From positions 620,001-684,000 of the forward strand of contig NZ_JMJJ01000005.1 in NCBI RefSeq assembly GCF_000710035.2: DNA of 64,000 bases. The letters run 5' to 3'. A model generated the notes under the pieces. It made no database searches. It was not told where the DNA came from and saw only the letters and a program-made list of their open reading frames with translations. Positions 21,179 to 30,700 of the stretch are shown piece by piece; position 1 is the first letter of the stretch; each line of letters opens with the position of its first letter. The DNA is from Pantoea ananatis LMG 2665 (GTDB lineage Bacteria > Pseudomonadota > Gammaproteobacteria > Enterobacterales > Enterobacteriaceae). Made by a program: the position numbers and the translations under genes.

Positions 21179-22933
21179 ATGGTAACCAACCGACAGCGCT
21201 ACCGCGAAAAAGTCTCCCAGATGATTAGCTGGGGACACTGGTTTGCCCTGTTCAATATCTTTTTCGCGCTCATTCTGGGTAGCCGCTATCTGTTGGTTGC
21301 CGACTGGCCTGCTTCACTGGCTGGGCGCATTTATGCGTACAGCAGCTGGATTGGTCACTTCAGCTTTATTGTATTTGCCGTTTATCTGCTGATTATCTTC
21401 CCGCTGACGTTTGTGGTGATGTCGCAACGTCTGATGCGGGTGATTTCGACGGTGGTCGCGACCGCCGGTTTGACACTGCTGATGGTCGACAGCGCCGTCT
21501 TTAACCGTTTCCATTTACACCTTAATCCGGTGGTGTGGGAACTGGTGATTAACCCCGATCAAAGTGAGATGGCGCGCGACTGGCAGCTGATGTTTATCGG
21601 CGTGCCGCTCATTTTTCTGGTGGAGATTCTGTTTGCCACCTGGAGCTGGCAGAAGCTGCGTAGCCTAAACCGCCGTTCGTTTGGTAAGCCGCTGGCCGCC
21701 CTTTTTATCAGCGCCTTTTTTGCCAGTCATTTGATGTATATCTGGGCGGACGCTAATTTTTATCGCCCGATCACGATGCAACGTGCGAATCTGCCCCTTT
21801 CTTATCCGATGACCGCCCGTCGCTTTCTTGAGCGTCACGGCTTGCTGGATGCGCAGGAATATCAGCGCCGTCTGGTGCAGCAAGGCGATCCTGAGGCTGC
21901 GGCAGTGCAGTATCCGCTCAGCGATATCACCTTTGCGGACAAAGGCTCACGCGATAACCTGTTGGTCATTACGGTGGATGGTCTGAACAATGCCAGTGCC
22001 GATAACGCCCTGCCGGCGTTGAACCAGTTTGCCAGCCAGAACGTGCGCTTTACCCAGCATTTCAGCGCCGGGGACAACGCAGAAAAAGGCCTGTTTGGCC
22101 TGTTCTACGGCATCTCCCCGAGTTATATGAACGGTGTTCTGGCACAGCGGACGCCGTCTGCCCTGCTTACTGCACTGAGCACCCAGGGCTATCAGTTTGG
22201 CCTGTTCTCGTCAGAGGGTTTTAGTCAGCCGCTGTATCGTCAGGCGCTGCTGTCCGACTACTCTCTGCCCCCCAGCGAGGAGCAGCCCAATGCCAGCACC
22301 GTTTCACAATGGCAAAGCTGGCTGAGTGCCCAAAAAGGCGATGGTACGCCCTGGTTCTCCTGGGTGGCGCTGAACGGCCCAACGGTAAGCGGTGATAACG
22401 ACAAAGCACGTCAGCGAAGCTATATGCGGCAGGCTCCTGCCCTCAATGAACAGATTCAGGCCATCCTTACCACACTGCAACAACGTGACTTACTGAAAAA
22501 CACCGTGGTGGTCATTACCGCTCAGCATGGTGTGGCGCTGGATGGCAATCCGGACAACGAAGGCAATCGCCAGACCTTGCAGGTGCCACTGGTTATTCAC
22601 TGGCCGGACACGCCCGCGCAGACGGTGACTCGGCTTTCCGATCATCAGGACGTGATGGTGACCCTGATGCAGCGCCTGCTGCATGTGCGCACTAATCCGG
22701 TCAACTATGCTCAAGGCGAAGATCTGTTTGCTGCTCAGCGTCGTCATGACTGGGTCACCAGTAGCGAAGATAATAAGCTGGTCATTACCACGCCTAAAAT
22801 CACGTTGGTGCTGAACAATAACGGCAGCTACCGTGCTTACGACGCCAGTGGAAATGTACTGAAAGATCACAAACCGGAACTCGCGCTCTTGTTGCAGGTG
22901 CTCACAGAAGAGAAACGTTTTATCGCTAACTGA
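21179..22933 (+). CDS. yejM: inner-membrane LPS-control protein YejM (PbgA/LapC)
   Basis: 584 residues: five N-terminal transmembrane helices (about 20-190), a basic linker, then a periplasmic sulfatase-like globular domain (LLVITVDGLNNASAD at about 263-277; TAQHGVALDGN at about 442). YejM senses lipid A at the periplasmic face and, through LapB/FtsH, sets LpxC stability; it was earlier proposed to carry cardiolipin. The metal site of true sulfatases is degenerate, as known for this family. Confidence 0.94.
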   Translation: MVTNRQRYREKVSQMISWGHWFALFNIFFALILGSRYLLVADWPASLAGRIYAYSSWIGHFSFIVFAVYLLIIFPLTFVVMSQRLMRVISTVVATAGLTLLMVDSAVFNRFHLHLNPVVWELVINPDQSEMARDWQLMFIGVPLIFLVEILFATWSWQKLRSLNRRSFGKPLAALFISAFFASHLMYIWADANFYRPITMQRANLPLSYPMTARRFLERHGLLDAQEYQRRLVQQGDPEAAAVQYPLSDITFADKGSRDNLLVITVDGLNNASADNALPALNQFASQNVRFTQHFSAGDNAEKGLFGLFYGISPSYMNGVLAQRTPSALLTALSTQGYQFGLFSSEGFSQPLYRQALLSDYSLPPSEEQPNASTVSQWQSWLSAQKGDGTPWFSWVALNGPTVSGDNDKARQRSYMRQAPALNEQIQAILTTLQQRDLLKNTVVVITAQHGVALDGNPDNEGNRQTLQVPLVIHWPDTPAQTVTRLSDHQDVMVTLMQRLLHVRTNPVNYAQGEDLFAAQRRHDWVTSSEDNKLVITTPKITLVLNNNGSYRAYDASGNVLKDHKPELALLLQVLTEEKRFIAN

Positions 22934-23006
22934 TTAATAATGAGGCAGTTAGTTGCCTGATCGCTTGCATTCGTGCAGAGAATCAGTAGACTAGCTTTCC
23001 AAAGTT

Positions 23007-23083
23007 CGGCACGTAGCGCAGCCTGGTAGCGCACTGTCATGGGGTGTCAGGGGTCGGAGGTTCAAATCCTCTCGTGCCGACCA
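23007..23083 (+). tRNA. proL: tRNA-Pro (anticodon GGG), proL
   Basis: A 77-nt cloverleaf with 7-bp acceptor stem CGGCACG/CGTGCCG, D arm with GGTA, anticodon loop ATGGGGT giving GGG at positions 34-36, T arm GGAGG-TTCAAAT-CCTCT, and encoded CCA. It follows yejM, as proL does in E. coli. The 3' 23 nt are duplicated at the far end of the island, so the gene was left intact by insertion. Confidence 0.97.
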
Positions 23084-23092
23084 AATTATCCC
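23061..23092 (+). repeat. attL: 32-bp direct repeat overlapping the proL 3' end
   Basis: The 32 bases from the T loop of proL to 9 nt past CCA (TTCAAATCC ... AATTATCCC) recur exactly at 57642-57673. Tyrosine integrases of the P4 type recombine in such tRNA 3' segments, so this is the left attachment site. Confidence 0.93.
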
Positions 23093-23297
23093 AACGTTTT
23101 GTCTGGTGAAGTCCAGAGAGAACCATAAAAAACAGTTTAAACAGTAGGTTGTTGAAATCTGCTGTTTTTCTGTTGTCTAGTGAAATCCTGATTGATACAG
23201 TGGAATCCACCTGATTTAGGCATACCCATGGGCATACGTTTTTAAGACTGCCTTTTGATATGCCTAAGCCTTCCGAGGAACAGAATGGAGACTGCTC

Positions 23298-24542
23298 ATG
23301 GCAAGACAGACCAAGCCCTTAAACAATACCGAAGTGAAGAACGCCAAAGCTGCTGGACGAGCATTGGTTCTTTATGACGGGGATGGTCTGGAACTGCAGG
23401 TAACTCCCGGAGGCTCAAAACTCTGGCGGTTTCGTTATTACAAACCCTTCACTCGTAAACGGGCCATGATCAGCTTTGGTTCATACCCTTCCGTTTCGCT
23501 TTCTGAAGCTCGCCAAAATCGTGAATCAGCCCGCGCTCTTCTCAGCAAAGACGTCGACCCTCAAGAGCACAAAAAGGCAGAGCAACTTCGTCAGAAGAAT
23601 GTGAGTGAAAGTACGTTTGAAAAAGTTGCAGCTGAGTGGTTTAAGACCAAAGAGGCAGCAGGATTAACAACCCATACGCTTAACGATATCTGGCGCTCAA
23701 TGAGTAAATATGTGTTCCCACATATTGGCTCTATGCCCATTTCCAGCATTACAGCCCAACAATTCATTGGCTCTCTTAGCCCAACTCATGCAGCAGGCAG
23801 ACTCGAAACTGTTAAAAGGTTGAGTCAGCGTATTAACGAGGTTATGGATTACGCTTTGAACTCTGGCTTAGTCACGTCAAACCCAGCGGCAAAAATCGGT
23901 AAGACATTCCATAAGCCAAAAGTAAAACACCGCCCTGCCCTCTTACCTGAACAGCTACCTCTGCTTATGAAGAATCTCGCATTTGCGAGTATTGGCAGAC
24001 AGACGCGCTGTCTTATCGAATGGCAGCTCCTTACAATGACACGACCGGCAGAAGCGGCGATGACACGCTGGGATGAGATCAACTTCGAGACGAAGGAATG
24101 GCGCATTCCTGCTGGTCGCATGAAAATGAAACGTGTGCATATTGTACCGCTGTCTGAGCAGGCACTTGCTGTGCTAGAAGTTATGAAGCCAATTAGCCAG
24201 CACAGACCACACGTTTTTCCCGGTTACCGTAATCCCCTGGAACCAATGAACAGTCAGACGGCAAACATGGCGCTGAAGCGTATGGGCTTCAAAGATATGC
24301 TTGTAGCGCATGGTATGAGATCGATTGCTTCAACGGTTCTCAACGAGAAAGGCTTTCAACCTGACGTCATTGAAGCAGCACTGGCTCACATTGATACCAA
24401 TGAGGTCAGGAGAGCATATAACCGTTCTCAGTATCTTGATCAACGAAGAGAAATGATGGCTTGGTGGGGAAAGCATGTTGATTTAGCGGCAAGCGGGTGC
24501 CTAAGCGTCACAGCTCTTTTTGAAGATTCAAGAAATAATTAA
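23298..24542 (+). CDS. P4-type tyrosine integrase of the proL island
   Basis: 414 residues: N-terminal DUF4102-type arm-binding domain (ELQVTPGGSKLWRFRY), SAM-like core-binding domain, and C-terminal catalytic domain with the first Arg in TMTRPAEA, the HxxR box HGMRSIAST, and the nucleophilic Tyr in RRAYNRSQY. A GGAG site precedes ATG 23298. It lies 215 bp inside attL and points into the island, the standard place for the integrase that inserts and excises tRNA-targeted elements. All catalytic residues look intact. Confidence 0.95.
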   Translation: MARQTKPLNNTEVKNAKAAGRALVLYDGDGLELQVTPGGSKLWRFRYYKPFTRKRAMISFGSYPSVSLSEARQNRESARALLSKDVDPQEHKKAEQLRQKNVSESTFEKVAAEWFKTKEAAGLTTHTLNDIWRSMSKYVFPHIGSMPISSITAQQFIGSLSPTHAAGRLETVKRLSQRINEVMDYALNSGLVTSNPAAKIGKTFHKPKVKHRPALLPEQLPLLMKNLAFASIGRQTRCLIEWQLLTMTRPAEAAMTRWDEINFETKEWRIPAGRMKMKRVHIVPLSEQALAVLEVMKPISQHRPHVFPGYRNPLEPMNSQTANMALKRMGFKDMLVAHGMRSIASTVLNEKGFQPDVIEAALAHIDTNEVRRAYNRSQYLDQRREMMAWWGKHVDLAASGCLSVTALFEDSRNN

Positions 24543-24587
24543 TTCTGAAATTTATTAGCTAAAATCGAGTTTAGGAAGAAAAATATC

Positions 24588-24998
24588 ATGGATACTTTTA
24601 TAAAAATTTTGGAAAAATTTAGTACACGCCCATTACTCTACATTTTTGGAGGGCTATCGACATGCTCAATTTTTCAGAAAACAACAGCATTACAAGAACC
24701 TTCGATAACGAATATATCAAAATTACTTGCTGGAATGGTAATCGCGTGTTTAATATTTCTTGCAATTGAAAAGTTAATCAATAAATTTAATGAGACTCTT
24801 CAATCAAATGATCCCGCCGACATAGGCCCTATTTTAGGCTCTGCAGCGCTTGCTGTTTATTTAGTATTTACGCTTCATTACCTTGGCAACTCTATTAACC
24901 CTCTAAACACCACCTTATTAATAAAACCAGGATTTATTTATTCCACCACTTTATTACTATTTTCATTAGAGATGTTTAAACTAAACCGATTCGGATAG
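24588..24998 (+). CDS. hypothetical small membrane protein
   Basis: 136 residues with about three to four hydrophobic segments (LLAGMVIACLIFLAIEKL; SAALAVYLVFTLHYLG; FIYSTTLLLFSLEMF). The ribosome site TTAGGAAG sits about 10 bp before ATG. It is AT-rich, 45 bp after the integrase, with no recognised family. Confidence 0.6.
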   Translation: MDTFIKILEKFSTRPLLYIFGGLSTCSIFQKTTALQEPSITNISKLLAGMVIACLIFLAIEKLINKFNETLQSNDPADIGPILGSAALAVYLVFTLHYLGNSINPLNTTLLIKPGFIYSTTLLLFSLEMFKLNRFG

Positions 24999-25599
24999 AA
25001 TAGCGGTGATATAAAAGCCTCAAATGCATCTATTCTATTAATTATGTCCAACTAATCTATTTGCATGAAAAGCTGTCATGTAAACATAATCACAATAGGA
25101 TTCGGGTGAGAGTTTACAGCTCGCGGCATGAGTTCTATAGAAAGGACAGCAGCAGAATACGGCAAGTTAAAAATTGAATCTGTTGAAGTTAAGAGACGCC
25201 GTAGAGAGACAAATAAGCCATCAAGAGCGAAATAGCGTTTGGGAAACTTACATCCATAAACCAGAATGTTTAGAAGAGCGAAACTCATGTTGCAATGGTG
25301 GGCTGACTATCTGGAAGCCTGTAGGGTGAGAACGCTAACGCCATAAAACCTTTCTAAAAAGCTATGTATTAATTTCTAAAATCACTTGGGTTAAAATGGG
25401 CATAACCCTAATTATTCGAACATTCTGATTAGCATCATATTTCATTATCACTTTATGTGTTTTATTGAAATAACACTCCATAAAACATATTTAATACCAA
25501 ACAGCTAAAATTCAGTGTATTGTTAAAAATACTAATATTTTATATATTAGTGTTAAAACAAAAGCATCTTATATCATGCAAGATAAAGACTCAGAAGAA
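24999..25599. other. AT-rich gap with an integrase relic
   Basis: About 600 bases without an intact gene. They hold the integrase relic at 25249-25346. A 35-codon frame at 25129-25236 ends in a very basic stretch (EVKRRRRETNKPSRAK), but it has no ribosome site and is probably also debris. The part beyond 25380 is very AT-rich and shows nothing recognisable. Confidence 0.45.
25249..25346 (+). pseudogene. C-terminal relic of a second P4-like integrase
   Basis: One forward frame reads YIHKPECLEERNS. After a one-base shift the next frame reads MLQWWADYLEACR, then runs to a TAA at 25344. Together these match the end of P4-type integrases (Y..xxYLExRRxxxQWWxDYL), the same region as SQYLDQRREMMAWW in the intact integrase upstream. 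The rest of the gene is missing. It suggests an earlier or tandem element was lost from this site. Confidence 0.6.
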
Positions 25600-26319
25600 T
25601 TACTGATCGTTTGAATTTTTTTGGCGATGTGCACGGAATCGTTCTTCAAAAAAAACAATTATACCAGGATAGTGCTTCCTATTAAGCGAATAATTCTTAT
25701 TACCTAATTTAGGGAAAACATAAGCATAGTTAGCATTTTTCATAGGGTTCCCAGAAAAAATATGATGGCTGCTTAACCAATCGTTGACAGCTTTCTCTAC
25801 TTTTACAGGACATACCTCAGTACCACCAACCTCTTCGTTAAGAACTTCATTTACTGGTATATAGGGAACAATAAATGTTACAGCAAATCGACGATACGCT
25901 TCCTTTTTACTCAAGTCTCCAGAATCCTCCCAAGCCCTTCGCATCGCACGAGCAATATAAGTATTGCCATCGGAACGAGACCCAATAGACTGCACAGTTT
26001 GCTTTGCTTCAATTGCAAAACTACTGTTTGGGGACTGAACAAACAAATCACAACGACCATGGCGCAGAGACCCGCTATCAACCCCAGGTACAAGAGTGCG
26101 GTAACGCTTCATCGTAGAAAACTCTTCCAAAGCGAGCCAATTTTTCAGCGTCCATGAGGCTCCAGCTAAAACACTTAGCGAAGCCCTTTCATTATACCAC
26201 CATGGGTTATCATACTCATTAGTTGAGGTATAACGTATGATGGCATTAATCCAAGCATTTAGAAGGTTTTGTAACTCATCATCACTTTTATAAACCTGAA
26301 TTGCTTTAATAGTTTTCAC
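25600..26319 (-). CDS. hypothetical protein with PD-(D/E)XK-like nuclease motif
   Basis: 239 residues from a GTG start. The segment HGRCDLFVQSPNSSFAIEAK gives the pattern D-x(n)-E-x-K on two predicted beta strands, as in PD-(D/E)XK nucleases of restriction and repair enzymes. Remaining regions match no family I can name. It stands alone, AT-rich, on the strand opposite the integrase and the defence gene. A role in restriction or defence is an inference from the motif and the island setting. Confidence 0.55.
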   Translation of the reverse strand: MKTIKAIQVYKSDDELQNLLNAWINAIIRYTSTNEYDNPWWYNERASLSVLAGASWTLKNWLALEEFSTMKRYRTLVPGVDSGSLRHGRCDLFVQSPNSSFAIEAKQTVQSIGSRSDGNTYIARAMRRAWEDSGDLSKKEAYRRFAVTFIVPYIPVNEVLNEEVGGTEVCPVKVEKAVNDWLSSHHIFSGNPMKNANYAYVFPKLGNKNYSLNRKHYPGIIVFFEERFRAHRQKNSNDQ

Positions 26320-26849
26320 TTATTTTAAGCCTTGCATCTAAAAATTAACGATAATTTTTTTATTTAAAAAACCAAAATCGATATGAAATATTATTTATAT
26401 GGTTATCAAAAGGTCAATAAGCAACCACCTCTACTTGTGAAATTTGAAATGCAAGCTTTATGGCTTAACTGACGACCAAACGTGAAAGTTGTGTGCAGCC
26501 ACCTCAGCTAAAAAATAAAATCGGGATACTCATATACTGGGGAAGGTCTCCATGAATATTACCAAAATAATTTTCAGGAAGAGCATTTTTATTAATGCCA
26601 CTAAGATAACTGGATTCAATGCGATAAAAAATTGATTTTAACGATTTCTTTCGAACCACTACATTTACCTATTAATAGGCATAACTCACTCCTGAACGAA
26701 AAAAATCAACCTAACAAAAGAACATAAATTTCATCGATAAATAATAATTTAGGCCTTAATTAAAAAACCCACATAATCATCTAAATTTTTATTGTACTTT
26801 AAACAAAAAAAGCCCCGCAAGGCTTTTAATTGTTACTAGTTAGAAATTA
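26320..26849. other. AT-rich gap
   Basis: About 530 bases with many stops in all frames and no recognisable gene. The only structure I can support is the terminator at 26803-26826, serving the small gene to the right. Confidence 0.4.
26803..26826 (-). terminator. terminator of the 42-residue gene
   Basis: Hairpin AAAGCCCCGC/AAGGCTTTT flanked on the reverse-strand exit side by a T-rich run, about 25 bp past the stop of the small gene. Confidence 0.65.
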
Positions 26850-26978
26850 CTAAGGTTTGGAATTTTTACTAGGTTTTACCTTTGGGTTATTTCCCGGAGT
26901 TTTTTTGTTATCACGTTGACGCTGATCAGGTTGTCCTGTTGAATCAGCAATTCGTTTCGGACCAGGCTTAAGTGCCAT
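26850..26978 (-). CDS. 42-residue basic small protein
   Basis: A short reverse-strand gene. ATG 26978 follows AGGAG at good spacing and the stop is TAG. It starts MALKPGPKRIADSTG and is rich in Lys, Arg, Asn, Gln and Pro with almost no hydrophobic residues, so probably disordered and nucleic-acid-binding. It has a good ribosome site and its own terminator, which supports it being real. The longer overlapping reverse frame 26876-27064 is a shadow. Function unknown. Confidence 0.55.
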   Translation of the reverse strand: MALKPGPKRIADSTGQPDQRQRDNKKTPGNNPKVKPSKNSKP

Positions 26979-27768
26979 AGAAATTCTCCTGTGAATGTTT
27001 GAAAGGGAATCCTTCCGTTCAAAATATGATCAATAGTTGGCTGTATCAAGAAATCTTTTGACAAACTGATAGGGATTTGATCAAGGTCTAATTTTTAAGA
27101 GTTCATAGCAAGATGAACATAGATACAACTAATGCTAAATCTCGTTCTGACCGAGATACTATCTGAGTGTCGTATTGCTTGGCTGGAGTGGAGGGTTACA
27201 CTCGAATCCAGCCGGGTTTAGACACATAATCTGAGTAGTGAATAAACATTACTGGAGTCATACGTAACTCGCTTCAAGAACTACTGACAGGATTTAAAAT
27301 CACCTCACAAAATTCTGCAATAAAATTAGATACTTGTGCAGGTTAACTTTAGTTATATCTGGAAACTAGTTCTTGGTAGCCACTTAAAGCATTCAATAAA
27401 TTACCTAATAATGCATCTATACCTACATTAGGCATAAAAATTTCTAAGCCCAACCTGATCTTTTTCACAACGTTATGCTGTGTGGATATAAGTTACCACC
27501 AACTTGGCTACCTATTTCCTGACCTTTAAAGCATCAAAGCATCAATCTTACTTATGTCAAACTCCTTTAACCTTAGCTACAACTTGTACGGAATTTTTTA
27601 AGTGCATGATTTTTATGTGTTAAAAAATACAAAACAATATTAATTAGAAAATTCTTAATTTTCATATCAAAACACTCTAATATGTATAGAAAAATTTTAG
27701 TTACTTAGCTATAAAGTGATAATGCACTGATAAGCAAGGTAAAATCCTCAATTCAAAGGTTATGCGTA
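26979..27768. other. long non-coding stretch before the defence helicase
   Basis: About 790 bases without a credible gene. At 27181-27213 an inverted repeat GGCTGGA/TCCAGCC encloses GAGTG/CACTC pairing, giving a stable hairpin; ATCTGAG occurs just before and after it. The last 200 bases are very AT-rich and probably hold the promoter of the 27769 gene. Confidence 0.4.
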
Positions 27769-30700
27769 ATGGACGAAATTGAAGGCTCACTTTACAAAAA
27801 CTCAAATCTGTCACTCAGCCAGAAACTTGAAAAGTCGCGAGCAGAGTTACTCGATCTAACAGCTAGAAATCGTTTACTTAACATACCAAAATCAAAGACT
27901 ACAAAATTTTTGGAAGTAGTTAATGAAAGATCTGACATTTTGTTCAAGATGCTTTTTGAAGAGGGCAAGCCGTTTACTTTTCTTCATGGTCGCGAAGATA
28001 AAAAGACAGATGAAAACAACGAGAATAGTGAGACAGACTCAGAGTCCGAAGATATTATTTTCTTAGATGATTCCGAAACCAACCATAATGATACAAAACT
28101 CCAGACCAAGCTCACGCCAAAGACATTACAAAAAAAGCTATTAGATTTATATTATGACTCAAAAACCCTTGAAGAAGAACAAGGCGTAAACATCCTGTTT
28201 CTGTCTCTAGGATCGCTTAAATGGATAGATCCTAATAATAAAGCAAACATACGCCACGCCCCTATTTTATTACTACCAGTTGAATTAATGCGAGCAAAAG
28301 CAGGAGAACGCTTTAAAATTAAAGTCAGGGATGAGGACATCATTAGCAACCTGTCACTTGAAACATTCCTCAGCCGTGTTCACCAAATCACCCTACCTCC
28401 CCTGAGTATCGATGAGGATTTTTCTTTAACGAATTATTTCGCAGAGATAAAACAAGCTATATCATTGAAAGAAGGTTGGGAAGTATTAGAAAATGAAGTC
28501 AATCTAGGTCTGTTTTCCTATGCTAAATTTATGATGTATACAGATTTAGATCCTGATAACTGGCCTTCAGATTCAAAGATTACAGATCAGGAATCAATAA
28601 AGTGTCTTTTAGAAACAGGCTTCTCTGGTGGTGAGTTAATCTCTGACGACATTGTAATTGACTCAGTCATTCCCCCCAGAGAAATGCTTCATATTTTGGA
28701 CAGTGATAGCTCACAGACTCTTGCCATTCACGAAGTACGTAATGGTAAAAGCTTGGTTATTCAGGGTCCTCCAGGAACTGGTAAATCTCAGACAATCGCA
28801 AACATCATAGCTTCAGCTGTCGCAGACGGTAAAAAAGTATTGTTTGTAGCTGAAAAAATGGCGGCCCTTGAAGTAGTCAAGCGCAGACTTGATCAGGCGG
28901 GTGTCGGAGATGCTTGTTTGGAGTTACATAGCAACAAAACCAACAAAAGAGCATTCCTTGAAGAACTGAAGCGAGTCTGGGAACTTGGTTCACCTCGGGG
29001 AGAATTTCCAGATACATTAGTCAATAATCTCACAGAAAGCAGAGATATCCTCAACAATCACCCCGCAAGAATTCATAAAACGTACATGCCATCTGGGTTA
29101 ACACCATATAAGGTTATGGCGCAACTGGTACGTCTCAGACAATCAGGTTTTGATCCTAACGATTATAAGCTTAGCGGGTATGAATCTTGGAGTAACGACG
29201 ATTTATCCAAAAGACATGCACTTATTGATGAATTAATTGAAAGGATAATTGATATTGGCATTCCTGATTCGCACCCATGGAATGGTATCGATAGAACTGA
29301 GATACTTCCTAGTGAAGTTGAAAGACTCACTGCCTCATTAACGAACCTGAAGTCTGAACTTTCAGATTCTATTGAAGAGTCTATCAATCTTTCCAAACTT
29401 ACCCATGAAGCCTATCATATAGGCTCATTAAAAGAGTTACAGGAATTCATTCTAATAGCTGAATTAATTAACTCAGCGCCTAATTTATCACCTGAATCAT
29501 TAAGTTCGCCATTATGGGCCACTTCTAAAGATGAGACAAAGACGTTAATTGAAACTGGATTCTCATTTAAAGAGCTCTACAGCAAGCTTGAAAAAGAATT
29601 GCATGCAGACAAATTCAACACCGAGGTCGCCAGCCTTTCAGAAGGCTATCGAAAGCTACCCAAAGATATTAATATAAATGCTTTTACTGCTGCGTATAAA
29701 CTGAAGAAACTTACACCTAAGATCTTAAAAGAGTCTTCAAGATTACAACAGGAGTTGGGTTCAAAAATAGGATTCTCTAATTTAAATGAGATTGAAAGTC
29801 TTATTGAGTTGGGAGAAAGTATTACTCAAGCTCCAAATGTAAGTCCAGAAGCATTCATCGCCACTGTCTGGGAAGGTGGTATTGAAAAAGCGGCAAGTCT
29901 GGTTGCAGACATTAAACAAATTAGTATTTATAAACAAAAAATCAATCTCATCTTTGTTGAAAAGGCGTGGGAAACAGATGTAGAAAGCACACGAAATAGC
30001 CTTGAAAACAACACTGGCGCTTTTAAATTCCTTAATAGCGAATGGCGAAAGTCGAAAAATCTTACCCTTTCATTGATAAATGATAAAGGTTTGACGATCC
30101 CTCAGCAGGTTGAGTACCTCGATCTGTTGATAAAAGCTCAGAAATTGAGAAAATCCATCATTGATTTGAATGAGTTCGGACAGTCTGCATTTGGTTCAGA
30201 CTGGCGAGGTGAGAATAGCGATAGTGAATTGCTGAAATCACTTGTCGAATGGATGCGAACCTTACGTGGTATCAACTCTGAAGCCCGAATAATTGCAAGT
30301 CGCCTCTCCAACAAAGACGCCTTAGCATATCAAGTGAATCAGCTTAAAAAACTCACCCATGAAGTTTTAGATGAAAGCCGTATTCTTTGGGATTCATTGG
30401 GAGCCACGCCAGAAGAGTATTTTGATAACTATTATTCCGTTAAAAGCATTCCACTGGAATCACTCTTTGTAAAGTCTGACGTGCTAAGCACTATGGACTC
30501 CGCGTATAAAGATGTTTTCGTCAAAAATGAATCCTCTGTTTCCGATCGTATTGAATTGTTGAGTTTGTTATCAAACGCCCAGCAAAAAATGAATATCATT
30601 CATAATTTCGATAATTTAGCTCAGTCAACCATGTCTCCATTATGGTTGAAAGAAAACAGTGACTGGGATCTGTTACTTCAATCTCATTCTTGGATTGAAT

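Noticed and set aside
23007..23083. tRNA-Pro with UGG anticodon (proM)
   Set aside because: In the anticodon loop ATGGGGT, T is position 33 and the anticodon is GGG; the location after yejM also fits proL.
25076..25288. 70-residue reverse ORF
   Set aside because: It lies antisense to the integrase relic and basic debris; no ribosome site and no family.
26876..27064. 62-residue reverse ORF
   Set aside because: It overlaps the better supported 42-residue gene in another frame and has no ribosome site.
27181..27213. tRNA-like hairpin with a GGGTTACACTCGAATCC-type stretch
   Set aside because: Only one arm resembles a tRNA T arm; no acceptor, D or anticodon arms can be drawn around it.
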